Shown here: positions 36,990 through 46,220 of the stretch, one piece after another
Layout: each line of letters starts with the position of its first letter
Numbering within the stretch: position 1 is the stretch's first letter
NCBI RefSeq assembly: GCF_009930815.1
Contig: NZ_CP022222.1
Span: 5,436,501-5,500,500, forward strand
From: Bradyrhizobium sp. CCBAU 051011
Lineage (GTDB): Bacteria; Pseudomonadota; Alphaproteobacteria; Rhizobiales; Xanthobacteraceae
Direction: 5' to 3'
DNA: 64,000 bases
Notes under the pieces: generated by a model
Databases searched by the model: none
Told to the model about the DNA's origin: nothing
What the model saw: the letters and a program-made list of their open reading frames with translations, nothing else
Position numbers and translations under genes: made by a program

Positions 36990-37823
36990 CTAGTGTGACA
37001 TCAGCGTCGGCACAGTCATCGACTGCAGCATGCCTCGCGTCACCCCGCCCAGCAGCCATTCCTGCAATCGCGAATGACCATACGCGCCCATCACGATCAG
37101 ATCCAAACCCGTGGCGGCGGCGATCGAGAGAATGGTGGGCTGAACGTCAACATCGTCCGCGCTGGCGCGCTCGACCTTGGCCGTCAGACCACGCCGGGCC
37201 AGATGAGTAGCCAGGTCTGCCGCCGAAGGATTCTCCTGCTTCGAGGGTTCATCGACGCTGATAATCGAGATTTCCTTCGCGTCCTTGAGAAATGGCTTAG
37301 AATCGCGGACGGCGCGCGCAGCGAGGCGGCTCCCGTCCCAGGCAATGCCGATGCGTTTGAAGCCGACCGGGCCCTTGTGGGTGTGAGGGATGAAGAGAAC
37401 GGGACCACCACACTGAAACAGGACCTCCACCGGAAGGACGTTGTCAAATGTATCGCGCTCATACTCAGGCTGCAGCAAGATCGTGAGATCCGCAAGACGT
37501 GCGATGGCGCTGACTTGTGCCGCCGCGTCGTGCAGGGCTCCGGTGACCGCCCGCAGGCTGAAATCGATGCCGGAATTGCGCGCCTCTGCCTCGAAGACCG
37601 ATAGGGCCGCGTCGGCACGTTGCTGGGCGCGCTCATGTTCCAGCTCGAATACCGCGGCGACCGCCGCGCCGCCCCCAATCGGGATCCCGATGTTTGCAGA
37701 TTCGTATCCGACCGAAACGGCTTGAAGGCGGGCGTTGCGCGCCATCGCACGTGAAACCGCGCCATCCACCATAGGACGGACCGGGCGCTCGCAGGGAATA
37801 TGAACCAGAATATCTCTTGGCAT
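36990..37823 (-). CDS. Tandem universal stress protein
   Basis: A 277-residue protein with two UspA domains. Domain one opens PRDILVHIPCERPVRPMVDG; domain two opens FKRIGIAWDGSRLAARAVRD and carries the ATP-binding glycine motif VMGAYGHSRLQEWLLGGVTR. The ribosome site GGAGGCGAGC fixes the start at ATG 37823 rather than 37856 or 37868. A perfect-consensus FixK box lies 60 bases upstream and is shared with the divergent BON gene. Usp proteins with ATP sites act as energy-linked stress switches; this pattern matches hypoxic Usp genes of other bacteria. Confidence 0.93.
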   Translation of the reverse strand: MPRDILVHIPCERPVRPMVDGAVSRAMARNARLQAVSVGYESANIGIPIGGGAAVAAVFELEHERAQQRADAALSVFEAEARNSGIDFSLRAVTGALHDAAAQVSAIARLADLTILLQPEYERDTFDNVLPVEVLFQCGGPVLFIPHTHKGPVGFKRIGIAWDGSRLAARAVRDSKPFLKDAKEISIISVDEPSKQENPSAADLATHLARRGLTAKVERASADDVDVQPTILSIAAATGLDLIVMGAYGHSRLQEWLLGGVTRGMLQSMTVPTLMSH

Positions 37824-37882
37824 GCTCGCCTCCGATGCCCTTTGCTGCTCAGACATCGTTAAATGCAAAAGGTGCGAGGGAT

Positions 37883-37896
37883 TTGATGCAGGTCAA
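37883..37896. promoter_or_regulatory. FixK box between usp and BON genes
   Basis: TTGATGCAGGTCAA, an exact TTGA-N6-TCAA match; 60 bases from the leftward usp ATG and 57 from the rightward BON ATG. Confidence 0.8.
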
Positions 37897-37952
37897 TCGC
37901 GACTCGGCGGCTTGGACGAATAATCTCCACTGGAGAATAAGGACCCGAGCGA

Positions 37953-38603
37953 ATGCACGACAACGAATTGCGGCAACGCGTCATCGACGAATTCGAGTTT
38001 GATCCGGGCTTTGATGGCGCTCATATCGGGGTTGCCGTCGAAAATGGCATTGTCATGTTGACCGGTCATGTCGAGAGCTGTGCGCAGAAACTGGCCGCCG
38101 TGTCCGCAGCCAGGCGCGTCAAATGTGTGCACGGCATCGCCGACGAGATCGAGGTTCGCTACCCCGACCAGAAGAAGACCGCGGATGATCAGATAGCGAG
38201 GCGCGCGCTCAACGTGCTGAATTGGGATTCGACGCTTTCGCCCTACGACATCGACGTTACCGTGAGCGCCGGCTGGGTCACCTTGAATGGCATTGTCGAC
38301 TGGCAATTCGAGAAGGAGGCTGCGGAGCTGTGTATTCGCAAGCTGTCCGGCGTCGTCGGTGTACGCAATGAAATCAAATTGAAGCAGCGTGCGACAGTCG
38401 AGGACGTCAAGTCGAAGATCGAAGCGGCACTCATGCGTCACGCTGAAGTCGAAGCAAAGGCGATCCGGGTTTCGGTTGCCGGTGGAGATCACGTGATTCT
38501 CGAAGGCGTGGTGGATAGTTGGGATGAACGGCGCGCCGCAGAGACGGCGGCTTGGTCGGCGCCGGGCGTGATGCTGGTGGATGATCTGATCACGGTCAAA
38601 TGA
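37953..38603 (+). CDS. Triple BON-domain protein
   Basis: A 216-residue protein of three BON repeats, each with the GIVxLxGxV turn: NGIVMLTGHVESCAQKLAAV, AGWVTLNGIVDWQFEKEAAE, DHVILEGVVDSWDERRAAET. No signal peptide, so probably cytoplasmic or membrane associated; BON domains bind phospholipid. It is divergently paired with usp over a shared FixK box. Related BON modules are fused to CBS domains in the genes at 44326 and 46221. Confidence 0.9.
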   Translation: MHDNELRQRVIDEFEFDPGFDGAHIGVAVENGIVMLTGHVESCAQKLAAVSAARRVKCVHGIADEIEVRYPDQKKTADDQIARRALNVLNWDSTLSPYDIDVTVSAGWVTLNGIVDWQFEKEAAELCIRKLSGVVGVRNEIKLKQRATVEDVKSKIEAALMRHAEVEAKAIRVSVAGGDHVILEGVVDSWDERRAAETAAWSAPGVMLVDDLITVK

Positions 38604-38634
38604 TGTTCCCGAGGAGTGAGCCAGGGAGGTGACG

Positions 38635-38889
38635 ATGAAGCGTTCCAAGGGCCCCGCTGAGGCTGTGGGCCGGATGTCAGGGCCGGCGAAGGGACGGCCG
38701 GCTCCTCTCAAAGGAGCTGACGAATCCATCGATACGCCAAGCGGCGATGCGGAGTATTGGCAATCTCGTGCAGAACGGACGAGGAATGAGTCGCGCCGTT
38801 ACAAGCAAAATGCTGTTCGTGATCACTTTCTGAAGATTGCTGCGGGATATGACGAACTAGCGCGGCGTGCCCGCGAATCATCTCGCTAG
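38635..38889 (+). CDS. Short conserved hypothetical protein
   Basis: An 84-residue charged protein from ATG 38635 after GGAGGTGACG. The C-terminal half AEYWQSRAERTRNESRRYKQ, then HFLKIAAGYDELARRARESS matches a helical motif that ends many small Bradyrhizobium proteins. It follows the BON gene by 31 bases and is probably in the same FixK-driven transcript. Confidence 0.65.
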   Translation: MKRSKGPAEAVGRMSGPAKGRPAPLKGADESIDTPSGDAEYWQSRAERTRNESRRYKQNAVRDHFLKIAAGYDELARRARESSR

Positions 38890-38950
38890 CGAGCCGATTG
38901 TCCTCCGTAAGGCATGAATCCCACTCGGGCGCCAGACCATCGGACGCGTC

Positions 38951-39184
38951 TCAATGCGGCCTACCCAGTATGGACGCAAAGGGCAGGGCCAATATTTCGG
39001 TCCCGAGATCGTCGCTGACGTACAATACCCAGCGGCGCCAGTCTTGGGGACCTGGCCGCATGATGAGTGACCGGACGATAAGCTCGGCATAGGGGCGTGC
39101 GTCCGCCAGATCGGTAACGACGGCCGCGCGCCGATCGACCAACGCGCCCTTGGCGTTGGAATAGTGGAAGTAGATCTCGGTCAT
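38951..39184 (-). CDS. DUF6894-type small protein
   Basis: A 77-residue protein from ATG 39184 after GGGAGGTGTCG. It starts TEIYFHYSNAKGALVDRRAA and ends in VLYVSDDLGTEILALPFASI. A paralogue with the same layout is at 49205-49438. Function unknown; this family is abundant in Bradyrhizobium. No FixK box found. Confidence 0.7.
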   Translation of the reverse strand: MTEIYFHYSNAKGALVDRRAAVVTDLADARPYAELIVRSLIMRPGPQDWRRWVLYVSDDLGTEILALPFASILGRPH

Positions 39185-39308
39185 CGACACCTCCCGAAAT
39201 GGATCATGCCAAGGCTAGCCCCGGATTGGCGGCCGAAAAACTCCGATCGATCACCTAAGGGCTTTCACGAAGTGTCAATGAGGTCGCCACAGTGACGCCT
39301 CGGTACGA

Positions 39309-40145
39309 TCAGCCCTTGCCGGAATGGCTCGGTCGGGTCTCAGATCCGGGGGATGGGAGACTAGAAGAAACAAGCAGGACGGGAACCTGCAACAGATTCC
39401 GCCGTCGGATCGCGCGTTCGCGACCAGTAACAAGGAAGCCAGCCTTGACGTGCGCCGGCAGCAACAGATCGCCTTGGTGGAATACGGCGTCGGCCAACGT
39501 CGTCGCCACTCCAGCCGTCTTTGCCCAATCCAAGGCGCTAGCAAGAGATCCCATTGAAGACATCGTTGGAACGAAGATCAGTCTCTCCTTGGCGGATGCC
39601 GCGATAGCCACCGCGGCGGAAATACAGGGATCGTGGGGCCCGTTTGCAATGACAACAACCGGTCCGGCAAAGCGCTTGGTCTCGCTGGGCACCCATAGAA
39701 CGGATGACGTGGAGCGGTCGACGTCTTCAAGCAATTCGCTGAACTGCCGGGTTGCGCGTTCGATCGGGCTCTTCGGTTCAATAACGACGATAATGTCGTC
39801 GTTCTCGGCTTCCCGTGCGGCTGCGTTTGCATTGTCAACGATCCGGAAAAACGGGCGGTGCTGTCCGGCACTTTGCAGGAACAGGCGCTCTGCCTCGCGC
39901 GAAGCAGACGCAAAATCCAGCGCGAGCTGGCTTGGATTCAACAATTGCTAGGCCCCCGCTCGAAACTCGCGTGCGTCCGGCAAACCCACCAGATTGCGGA
40001 GACTGCCATCGTCGACGTAGGTGCCGATCAGATCGGCGCCAAGCAGGTTCGCCAGCTCTGCAATCGGTGAGACTGCCGCGTAGTCGTTCGGGCTATGCGG
40101 CAGCCGCAGCAGCATTCTCTTGAAGTCAGGTTTCCGTCTGCCCAT
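39309..40145 (-). pseudogene. Usp-like protein interrupted by an in-frame TAG
   Basis: From ATG 40145: KRMLLRLPHSPNDYAAVSPI, LANLLGADLIGTYVDDGSLR, typical of a divergent universal-stress fold. At 39948-39950 the codon is TAG in REFRAGA-stop-QLLNPSQ. The same frame then stays open for 211 more codons (LALDFASASREAERLFLQSA on, second Usp-like strand AGPVVVIANGPHD). Related Bradyrhizobium proteins have Trp near this point, so TGG to TAG is likely. The start overlaps the lon stop by 20 bases, so it is the second gene of the FixK-driven lon transcript. Confidence 0.65.
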
Positions 40146-42606
40146 TCGACAGCGCCTTTCGCGCCAGCTCTTGCGTCCGTGCAAAAGACCGTAGTCGCGA
40201 TTCAATCAGCCCATTAATGCTGTCGACGGCATAAGCGCCTTCTGGGCTACGAGAACCGGCGGCCCTCCCGGTAAGAAGTGTGATTCCTTCATCGATCGTT
40301 CCGATCGGATAAATGGAAAATGTTCCCACGGTGCATGCCGATATGACGTCCCGCCGCAACATCAAATGCTGGACGTTGGATTTGGGGATCAACACTCCCT
40401 GCTTGCCGGTCAGGCCACGCGCTGTGCAAATATCGAAAAAGCCCTCGATCTTCTCGTTGACGCCTCCGATCGCCTGAACCTCGCCGTTCTGATTGACCGA
40501 TCCCGTCACGGCCAAATCCTGCTGCAGCGGAATATCCGCAAGCGCCGACATGAGCGCATAGAGCTCCGCAGACGATGCGCTGTCGCCCTCGACGCCGCCA
40601 TAGGATTGCTCGAAGACGAGACTTGCAAATAGCGACATTGGCGTGTCGAGCGCGTATCTACCCGCGAGAAAGCCGGTAAGGATCAACACTCCCTTGGAAT
40701 GAATTGGTCCGCCGAGTTCTACCTCCCGCTCGATATCGACAAGCTTGCCGCTGCCCGGGCGCACACGGCATGTGATGCGGGTCGGTCTTCCGAACCGGAA
40801 GCCGCCGAGTTCGAAGACGCTGAGCCCGTTGATCTGGCCAACCTTGGTGTCGACCAGGGAGATGTCGCGGAGGACGGCGTCCTTGGCGCGATCCCGGATG
40901 CGGGACATCCTTGTCGTGCCCTCATCAAGCGCGCGCTGAACATCGTGCCGCTGAGTAATATCGTGTTTGGCCTCGCCCGCCCAAAAATCAGCTTCGGCCA
41001 GGATATCTTTAAGGCGATCCGTAAGAAGGGTCAGCTTTTCCGAATCGTCTGCAAGACGAGACGAATGTTCGAGGACCAGCGCGACGCCATCCCGATCCAT
41101 GGGCTGGAGGTGTTCCTGCGCGAGCAGGGAAGCGATGAGCTGTGCATGCATCGCTTCGCTGCTTGGAGTTCTGTCGATGTCATCTTCAAAATCAGCAAGA
41201 ACCTTGAAGAACTCACCGACTTCCGGATCGTAAGTGGAAAGCAGATAGTAAAGCAGGCGATCACCGAATAGAATTACCTTGAGGTCAAGTGGAATTGGGT
41301 CGGGCTCCAGCGAGACCGAGTTGGTCAAACCGACAAAGCGCGTGACGTCTTCGATCCTGATCTCCTGCTGTCGAAGCAAGCGCTTCAATGCTTGCCAGCT
41401 GAAGGGTTCGCTCAAGAGATGCCTTGCATCGAGCAGGAGGAAGCCGCCGTTGGCGCGGTGCAGCGCTCCCGCCTTGATCAGGCGAAAGTCTGTAACCAGG
41501 AAGCCATGTTGGGAAACGTATTCGATCGATCCAATCAGGTTCCCGAGGGTCGGATGCAGCTCTTCAATGATCGGGATCGAGCCATTCGGATCCTGGCTGA
41601 CGAGAACATTGACGTGATAGCGATCGGTAGTTTTGCCAAGAGCCGCACCGAAGAATGCGCCTAGCTCACCCTGTGGCTTGGCTAGGAAGATAGCCGTATT
41701 TTCGATCAGGTCGGCACGGACACTTTCGAAATACTTCAGTACCTCGGCAATGGTTGAAAATCGGTCCTTGGCTTCATTTATGCTTTGATCGATGGTGACC
41801 AGCGCCGTTTGCCGGTCGAGCGACTGGATTTCCTCGCGGTGTTCTTTCTCCCAGCCCGGAACATGGCGGACGATCTGCTCGAGTTCGTTCTGGAGAGCCG
41901 CAATCGTATCCTGGGCCGCCTTTTGATCTGCCTCCGGCCAGGCGTTGAACTCATCGGGCTCAACGAGCTTGCCGTCTCGAACCGGCGCAATCACGAAGCC
42001 CATTGGCGTGCGGACAATGGTCATGCTTGCCGATGCGGCCTTTTCGCTGAGGCTGCTGAAGGCGTCGCTCTGCTTTGACTGAAACTTCTGCTCAATTGCT
42101 GTGCGCCGCGCCTGATAATCGTCGCTTTCGAAGAGTGCCGGCAGGGCGACTTTCAGATCTTCGATTACTTCCTCCATGGTGCTGCGCAGCTCAGTCGCGC
42201 GGCCGGGCGGAAGGCGAATGGCAACCGGCTTGCGGCTGTCTTCGAAGTTGTTGACATATACCCAATCGTCAGGCCGGGGCCGATCCCACCGGGAGCTCTT
42301 CAGGAGGCTCTCAACGGTCTTCTGCATGCGACTGCCGGCAGAGCCGGTCACGAATAGATTGAACCCCGGCTTGTTGAGCTTGGTACCCAACTGAAGTGCG
42401 CCCAAGGCACGCTGCTGACCGACCAGCCCATCCAGCGGCTGAAGATCGGTGGTGGTCTGAAAATTGAGAGCCGAGGCATCCGCGTAGCGATAGAGCACGG
42501 CGGCAGGCAGCGGCGCAGGCTTGGCATCGGCGCTCAAGCTTATAGCCGGGCCCGAGATCGGCTCGGGCGCGCGCAGTGCGGCAGACGGCGCTGGATCGTT
42601 GGCCAT
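40126..42606 (-). CDS. Lon-family AAA+ protease (LonB/LonC-like)
   Basis: An 826-residue ATP-dependent protease of the type with an N-terminal AAA domain split by a long coiled insert, not the canonical Lon. The AAA nucleotide loop is FVTGSAGSRMQKT. The insert (about 160-270) is charged and helical. The S16 protease domain has catalytic Ser676 in EGDSASSAELY and Lys719 in NEKIEGFF, 43 residues apart as in Lon. An exact FixK box lies 46 bases upstream. It should degrade damaged or regulatory proteins in low oxygen. A partial duplicate of its 5' half is at 43684-44325. Confidence 0.92.
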   Translation of the reverse strand: MANDPAPSAALRAPEPISGPAISLSADAKPAPLPAAVLYRYADASALNFQTTTDLQPLDGLVGQQRALGALQLGTKLNKPGFNLFVTGSAGSRMQKTVESLLKSSRWDRPRPDDWVYVNNFEDSRKPVAIRLPPGRATELRSTMEEVIEDLKVALPALFESDDYQARRTAIEQKFQSKQSDAFSSLSEKAASASMTIVRTPMGFVIAPVRDGKLVEPDEFNAWPEADQKAAQDTIAALQNELEQIVRHVPGWEKEHREEIQSLDRQTALVTIDQSINEAKDRFSTIAEVLKYFESVRADLIENTAIFLAKPQGELGAFFGAALGKTTDRYHVNVLVSQDPNGSIPIIEELHPTLGNLIGSIEYVSQHGFLVTDFRLIKAGALHRANGGFLLLDARHLLSEPFSWQALKRLLRQQEIRIEDVTRFVGLTNSVSLEPDPIPLDLKVILFGDRLLYYLLSTYDPEVGEFFKVLADFEDDIDRTPSSEAMHAQLIASLLAQEHLQPMDRDGVALVLEHSSRLADDSEKLTLLTDRLKDILAEADFWAGEAKHDITQRHDVQRALDEGTTRMSRIRDRAKDAVLRDISLVDTKVGQINGLSVFELGGFRFGRPTRITCRVRPGSGKLVDIEREVELGGPIHSKGVLILTGFLAGRYALDTPMSLFASLVFEQSYGGVEGDSASSAELYALMSALADIPLQQDLAVTGSVNQNGEVQAIGGVNEKIEGFFDICTARGLTGKQGVLIPKSNVQHLMLRRDVISACTVGTFSIYPIGTIDEGITLLTGRAAGSRSPEGAYAVDSINGLIESRLRSFARTQELARKALSNGQTET

Positions 42607-42651
42607 TTGTTCCTCCGTCGACTTTGATAGCGTGAGGGAGAGGGTCGGGTT

Positions 42652-42665
42652 TTGATCCGCGTCAA
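42652..42665. promoter_or_regulatory. FixK box of the lon-like gene
   Basis: TTGATCCGCGTCAA, an exact TTGA-N6-TCAA match, 46 bases upstream of the ATG at 42606. Confidence 0.8.
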
Positions 42666-42875
42666 CCGGTCTTCAAGACGGACGGACGCGCCCGAGAGAG
42701 TTCAATGACAACACTTCTCCCGGGCTTTCCTACACGCCGACAATATTGGACCAGATCGTGCGCATAGGCATCCGCATTTACCCCTACGGGTACCGTATGC
42801 ACTTTCGCACATTGATCTTGCGCAAAGTAGTGCAAGCAAGTGCGGCTAAGCTTCGCAACGTTGGAGTGCCAGAAC

Positions 42876-43193
42876 ATGCGATCGATACGGATCATGGCCA
42901 TTGCCGCGAATGCGCTTCTCGCTGGTGGCCTTGTCGTGCCGACCAGCGCTGATGCTCGCAACGGTCGGATTGCCGCCGGTGTCGTCGGAGGCTTTGCGGC
43001 CGGAGCGCTCTTTGGCGCGGCAGTTGGAGGACATTGGGGCCTCGGGTCCTATTACTATGGCTATCCCGCTCCCGTCTATTATTATCCGCCGGCTCCATAC
43101 TATGCGCCCTACGGCCATTACGGTTACTACGGCTGCTATCGCCGCGCCGTCTGGAGCGGGCGTCATTGGCGCCGCGTTGTTGTCTGTGGCTGA
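42876..43193 (+). CDS. Secreted Gly/Tyr/Pro-rich protein
   Basis: A 105-residue protein from ATG 42876 after GGAG. A signal peptide (MRSIRIMAIAANALLAGGLV, VPTSADA) precedes a small glycine helix (GVVGGFAAGALFGAAVGG) and a Tyr/Pro-rich stretch (GYPAPVYYYPPAPYYAPYGH). The end RRAVWSGRHWRRVVVCG is basic with two cysteines in all after the signal. Such proteins are common envelope components in Rhizobiales; role unknown. Confidence 0.7.
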   Translation: MRSIRIMAIAANALLAGGLVVPTSADARNGRIAAGVVGGFAAGALFGAAVGGHWGLGSYYYGYPAPVYYYPPAPYYAPYGHYGYYGCYRRAVWSGRHWRRVVVCG

Positions 43194-43202
43194 GGGGTGG
43201 GC

Positions 43203-43619
43203 ATGCCAACGAGTCCAGACTTTGAAGCGAAGGTGCAGGTGGTCGAAGGTTGGATCGCCGCGCTCTTGTACCGTCTCGAGTGGCATGATCGCCGGCGGAC
43301 GTGGTTAGCGCTGGTGGCGGTTCTTCATGCAATACGGGATTGCCTCGGCCGCGACGAAGCGGTTTACCTCGGAACAGAACTGCCGACGTTGTTGCGCGGA
43401 TTCTATTATGAGGGCTGGCACCCGCGCGCCCGCAGGCTGACCAGCCGGGAAGCCTTCCTTGAACGCATCCGTGATGGGTTGAAGCATGATTTGGCGGTCG
43501 ATGCCGAGGTGGTTGCCCGCGCGGTCATGCTGGAGCTTGCCAAGCGCTTACCGGCCACAGAACTGGAAGATGCCAAGGCAGCGACGCCGCCCGACATTCA
43601 CGGTTTGTGGCCATCCTAG
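43203..43619 (+). CDS. DUF2267 domain protein
   Basis: A 138-residue protein from ATG 43203 after GAGGGGTGGGC. It carries the DUF2267 pattern: FEAKVQVVEGWIAALLYRLE, RTWLALVAVLHAIRDCLGRD, LPTLLRGFYYEGWHPRARRL. Likely an all-helical cytoplasmic protein. These genes often accompany Usp, BON and Hsp20 genes in stress islands, as here. Confidence 0.85.
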   Translation: MPTSPDFEAKVQVVEGWIAALLYRLEWHDRRRTWLALVAVLHAIRDCLGRDEAVYLGTELPTLLRGFYYEGWHPRARRLTSREAFLERIRDGLKHDLAVDAEVVARAVMLELAKRLPATELEDAKAATPPDIHGLWPS

Positions 43620-43683
43620 CTAGCGAGGCGTCCGCGGCCGCTGCAAACTTTTCGTTATAGGGCAGCAATCTTAGCCATTCGGA

Positions 43684-44325
43684 CTGCTCGAGTTCGTTCT
43701 GGAGAGCTGCAATCGTATCCTGGGCCGCCTTTTGATCTGCCTCCGGCCAGGCGTTGAACTCATCGGGCTCAACGAGCTTCCGCAATCACGAAGCCCATTG
43801 GCGTGCGGACAATGGTCATGCTTGCCGATGCGGCCTTTTGGCGTCGCTCTGCTTTGACTGAAACTTCTTCTCAGTTGCCGTGCGCCGCGCCTGATAATCT
43901 TCGCTTTCGAAGAGTGCCGGCAGGGCGACTTTCAGATCGTCGATTGCTTCCTCTATGGTACTGCGTAGCTCAGTCGCGCGGCCTGGCGGAAGGCGCATGG
44001 CAACCGGCTTGCGACTGTCTTCGAAGTTGTTGGCATACACCCAATCGTCAGGCCGGGGCCGATCCCACCGGAAGCTCTTCAGGAGGCTCTCGACGGTCTT
44101 CTGCATACGACTGCCGGCAAAACCGGTCACGAACAGATTGAACCCCGGCTTGTTCAGGCTGGCACCCAACTGAGGCGCGCCCAAGGCACGCTGCTGACCA
44201 ACCAGCCCGTCCAGCTGCCGAAGATCGGTGGTGGTTTGAAAGTTCAGGGCCGAGGCATCGGCGCAGCGATAGAGCAGAGCGGGAGGCAGGGGCGCAGGCC
44301 CGGTACCCGCGGCGCTCGGCGGCGA
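43684..44325 (-). pseudogene. Partial, decayed duplicate of the lon-like 5' half
   Basis: Nearly identical to lon codons for roughly residues 25-255 (FNLFVTG-AGSRMQKTVESLL, DDWVY-NNFEDSRKPVA, NAWPEADQKAAQDTIAALQN). Relative to lon it lacks about 15 bases near 43840 and about 14 near 43782, which shift the frame. It ends abruptly at the ELEQ codons at 43684, and its other end runs into the truncated CBS-BON gene at about 44325. It is in direct orientation with lon, 1.2 kb away. Confidence 0.85.
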
Positions 44326-44934
44326 CGGTGGCCGCCTGACGTGCCTCTACGACGGTGATGATGCCGCTGAGGTGGACGATCCCGTCGCGAACGATGACAT
44401 TGAGGCCGAGCGGACACCAATCCTGTTTCTCCATCGCGTGGATGATGCGACTGCGGATGTGGTCGTCATCGGCCGTCGGGTCGGGCACATGTCGGGCAAG
44501 ACTCGCGACAGCCTGAAGCACATTGGCGCGCGTGATGATGCCGACGTCTTCTCGCCGCTCATCACGGGCAGCCGCTTGACGCTTTTCGCCTCCATCAGGT
44601 CGACGACGTCGGCCAATGGCAAATCCTCCGTCACGGTGAAGGGCTCCGGCGTCATGACTTGCGATACTTTGCGACCATGCTCGACGACAAAATCGCTGGC
44701 CCCGGAACCCGGCCCCAAGATGAAGCTGAGCCAGCGACTTCGGCGGCGCTTGGTGCCGATTTCACTCCTGCGGAGGAAATCGTGCTCGGAGACGATACCG
44801 ACAAGCTTGCCCGTCGCGTCGACGACCGGCAATCCGCTCACATGATTTCTCAACATGATCCCGGCGGCCTCGACAATTGTCGCTTCCGGCGTAACGGTGA
44901 TAACCGTCTTGGTCATGATCTGGTGAGCGCGCAT
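44326..44934 (-). pseudogene. CBS-CBS-BON protein, frameshifted and 3' truncated
   Basis: From ATG 44934 after GAGGTCATCC: MRAHQIMTKTVITVTPEATI, HVSGLPVVDATGKLVGIVSE (CBS 1), then SQVMTPEPFTVTEDLPLADV (CBS 2). At about 44555 the frame shifts from VMSGEK to DVGIITRANVLQAVASLARH, and the BON domain begins (LGLNVIVRDGIVHLSGIITV). The BON domain is cut after VVEARQAATVAAE where the lon duplicate starts. The intact relative is at 46221-46907. Confidence 0.8.
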
Positions 44935-45014
44935 GGATGACCTCGATACAGCAAGTGGGTTTAGAAGCAGTGCCGGCGCCTTTCTGGTGTGGGAAAGCGC
45001 CGGAGTGGGCTGGA

Positions 45015-45434
45015 TCACCGGTGGTGAGCCGAAACCGCACGCAGGACTTCGCCGGATTGCTCTATGCTCATCTTGTGCGAGATGTCGCCAAGGCTCAACA
45101 TGCCAACCATGGCCTTGTGGACATCGGTCACCGGCATCCGACGTACTTTCTTATATTCCATCGCCTTGATTGCCATGGTGAGATCATCATCCGGCGAGCA
45201 GCAGATCACGTCCTTCGTCATGATGTCCTTAGCGGTGAGTTTGTCGATCTTGCCGTCGAGCGCGACAGCGCGGCACGCGATATCGCGATCGGTGACGATA
45301 CCGACAAGCCGGCCGTTCGCGCTTACCAGTATGGCGCCGACATCAGCGTCTCGCATGCATTTGGCGATCGTGACCACCGGAGTGTCGGGATCGACGCAGT
45401 TCGTTCCCCTGCGCATGGCGTCCTTGACCTTCAT
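45015..45434 (-). CDS. CBS-pair protein (Hrp1-like)
   Basis: A 139-residue protein of two CBS motifs and nothing else, from ATG 45434 after AGGAGCCTGCA. CBS 1 is AMRRGTNCVDPDTPVVTIAK, DVGAILVSANGRLVGIVTDR; CBS 2 is DIMTKDVICCSPDDDLTMAI, KKVRRMPVTD. CBS pairs bind adenine nucleotides. Size and organisation match mycobacterial hypoxic response protein 1. An exact FixK box lies 57 bases upstream. Confidence 0.9.
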   Translation of the reverse strand: MKVKDAMRRGTNCVDPDTPVVTIAKCMRDADVGAILVSANGRLVGIVTDRDIACRAVALDGKIDKLTAKDIMTKDVICCSPDDDLTMAIKAMEYKKVRRMPVTDVHKAMVGMLSLGDISHKMSIEQSGEVLRAVSAHHR

Positions 45435-45490
45435 TGCAGGCTCCTGAGTATTTTGAGACACTAATTCTGATCGAAGTTCAAATAGGTGGA

Positions 45491-45504
45491 TTGATAGAAG
45501 TCAA
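45491..45504. promoter_or_regulatory. FixK box of the CBS-pair gene
   Basis: TTGATAGAAGTCAA, an exact TTGA-N6-TCAA match, 57 bases from the CBS start at 45434. Confidence 0.78.
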
Positions 45505-45557
45505 CGACGCGCGACCACTTGTTTAAGTGTTGTTTCTCTGGAGAGCTAGCAAGCCCG

Positions 45558-45776
45558 CTACGATGCTGCGAGCAGCGGCACCCACTTGTCGCCTCGTTTG
45601 ACATAGGACCGCTTCACAGCGAACCACGCGGTTCGATGAGCGATTTCCTCCTGACGCGGATCGCCTCGATGCGAGGCAAAGGCGTGGTTGAACGCCTCCC
45701 GATAAATGTCCTGGGCGTGCGGCGGCAGATGGTTGCGCACCGTCAGAGGAAGATCTTGGTTATGGCGGTACGGCAT
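45558..45776 (-). CDS. chaB: ChaB family protein
   Basis: A 72-residue protein: PYRHNQDLPLTVRNHLPPHA, DIYREAFNHAF, then HRTAWFAVKRSYVKRGDKWV. This is the whole ChaB domain, a small fold named from the E. coli cation-transport regulator; true role unclear. It overlaps the end of the DUF3775 gene upstream by about 34 bases, so the two are one transcript. Confidence 0.88.
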   Translation of the reverse strand: MPYRHNQDLPLTVRNHLPPHAQDIYREAFNHAFASHRGDPRQEEIAHRTAWFAVKRSYVKRGDKWVPLLAAS

Positions 45777-46208
45777 GGCGGGCCTCGTCTGAGCGGCTGC
45801 TCAAATTCTTCCGCGGAATGGCCAAATTGCGCGAGCGCCTCTTCGAGATCATCGCCTAGAGTAGGCATCCCGAGAAGGTATTCAGCCGTCCGCTTGTTGT
45901 GGGCGCGCGCGGCTTCTGCGCGGAGGTCATCCCAGTCAGCAAGGTCGCCGTCGCCGCGCCCAAGCCAGGCCAAGGCAACTAAGTCGATCTGTTCGTCCTC
46001 ATTAAGTCCGCGAATGATCGACTTCAATTCGTTTTGCACGGGACCATCGCGATCATCTTCTAGTACAGAAAGCATAGCATCATCGCTGGCGTTCGAGCTG
46101 GTATCGGTATCGGTCACGACGTCCTTGATCGAACTGTCTGGCTTTGGCGATGATGGACGAAACCTTTGCGGCCGATATCGCGAGATCCGGGATCCTGTCC
46201 ATGGTCAT
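45743..46208 (-). pseudogene. DUF3775 protein, one frameshift near the start
   Basis: ATG 46208 opens MTMDRIPDLAISAAKVSSII, AKARQFDQ, then a one-base loss at about 46120 shifts to VTDTDTSSNASDDAMLSVLE, SIIRGLNEDEQIDLVALAWL and GRGDGDL, the DUF3775 core. The downstream frame is open from an internal ATG at 46117, so a shortened product is possible. The domain's function is unknown. It precedes chaB. Confidence 0.6.
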
Positions 46209-46220
46209 TGACCTCTTCAT

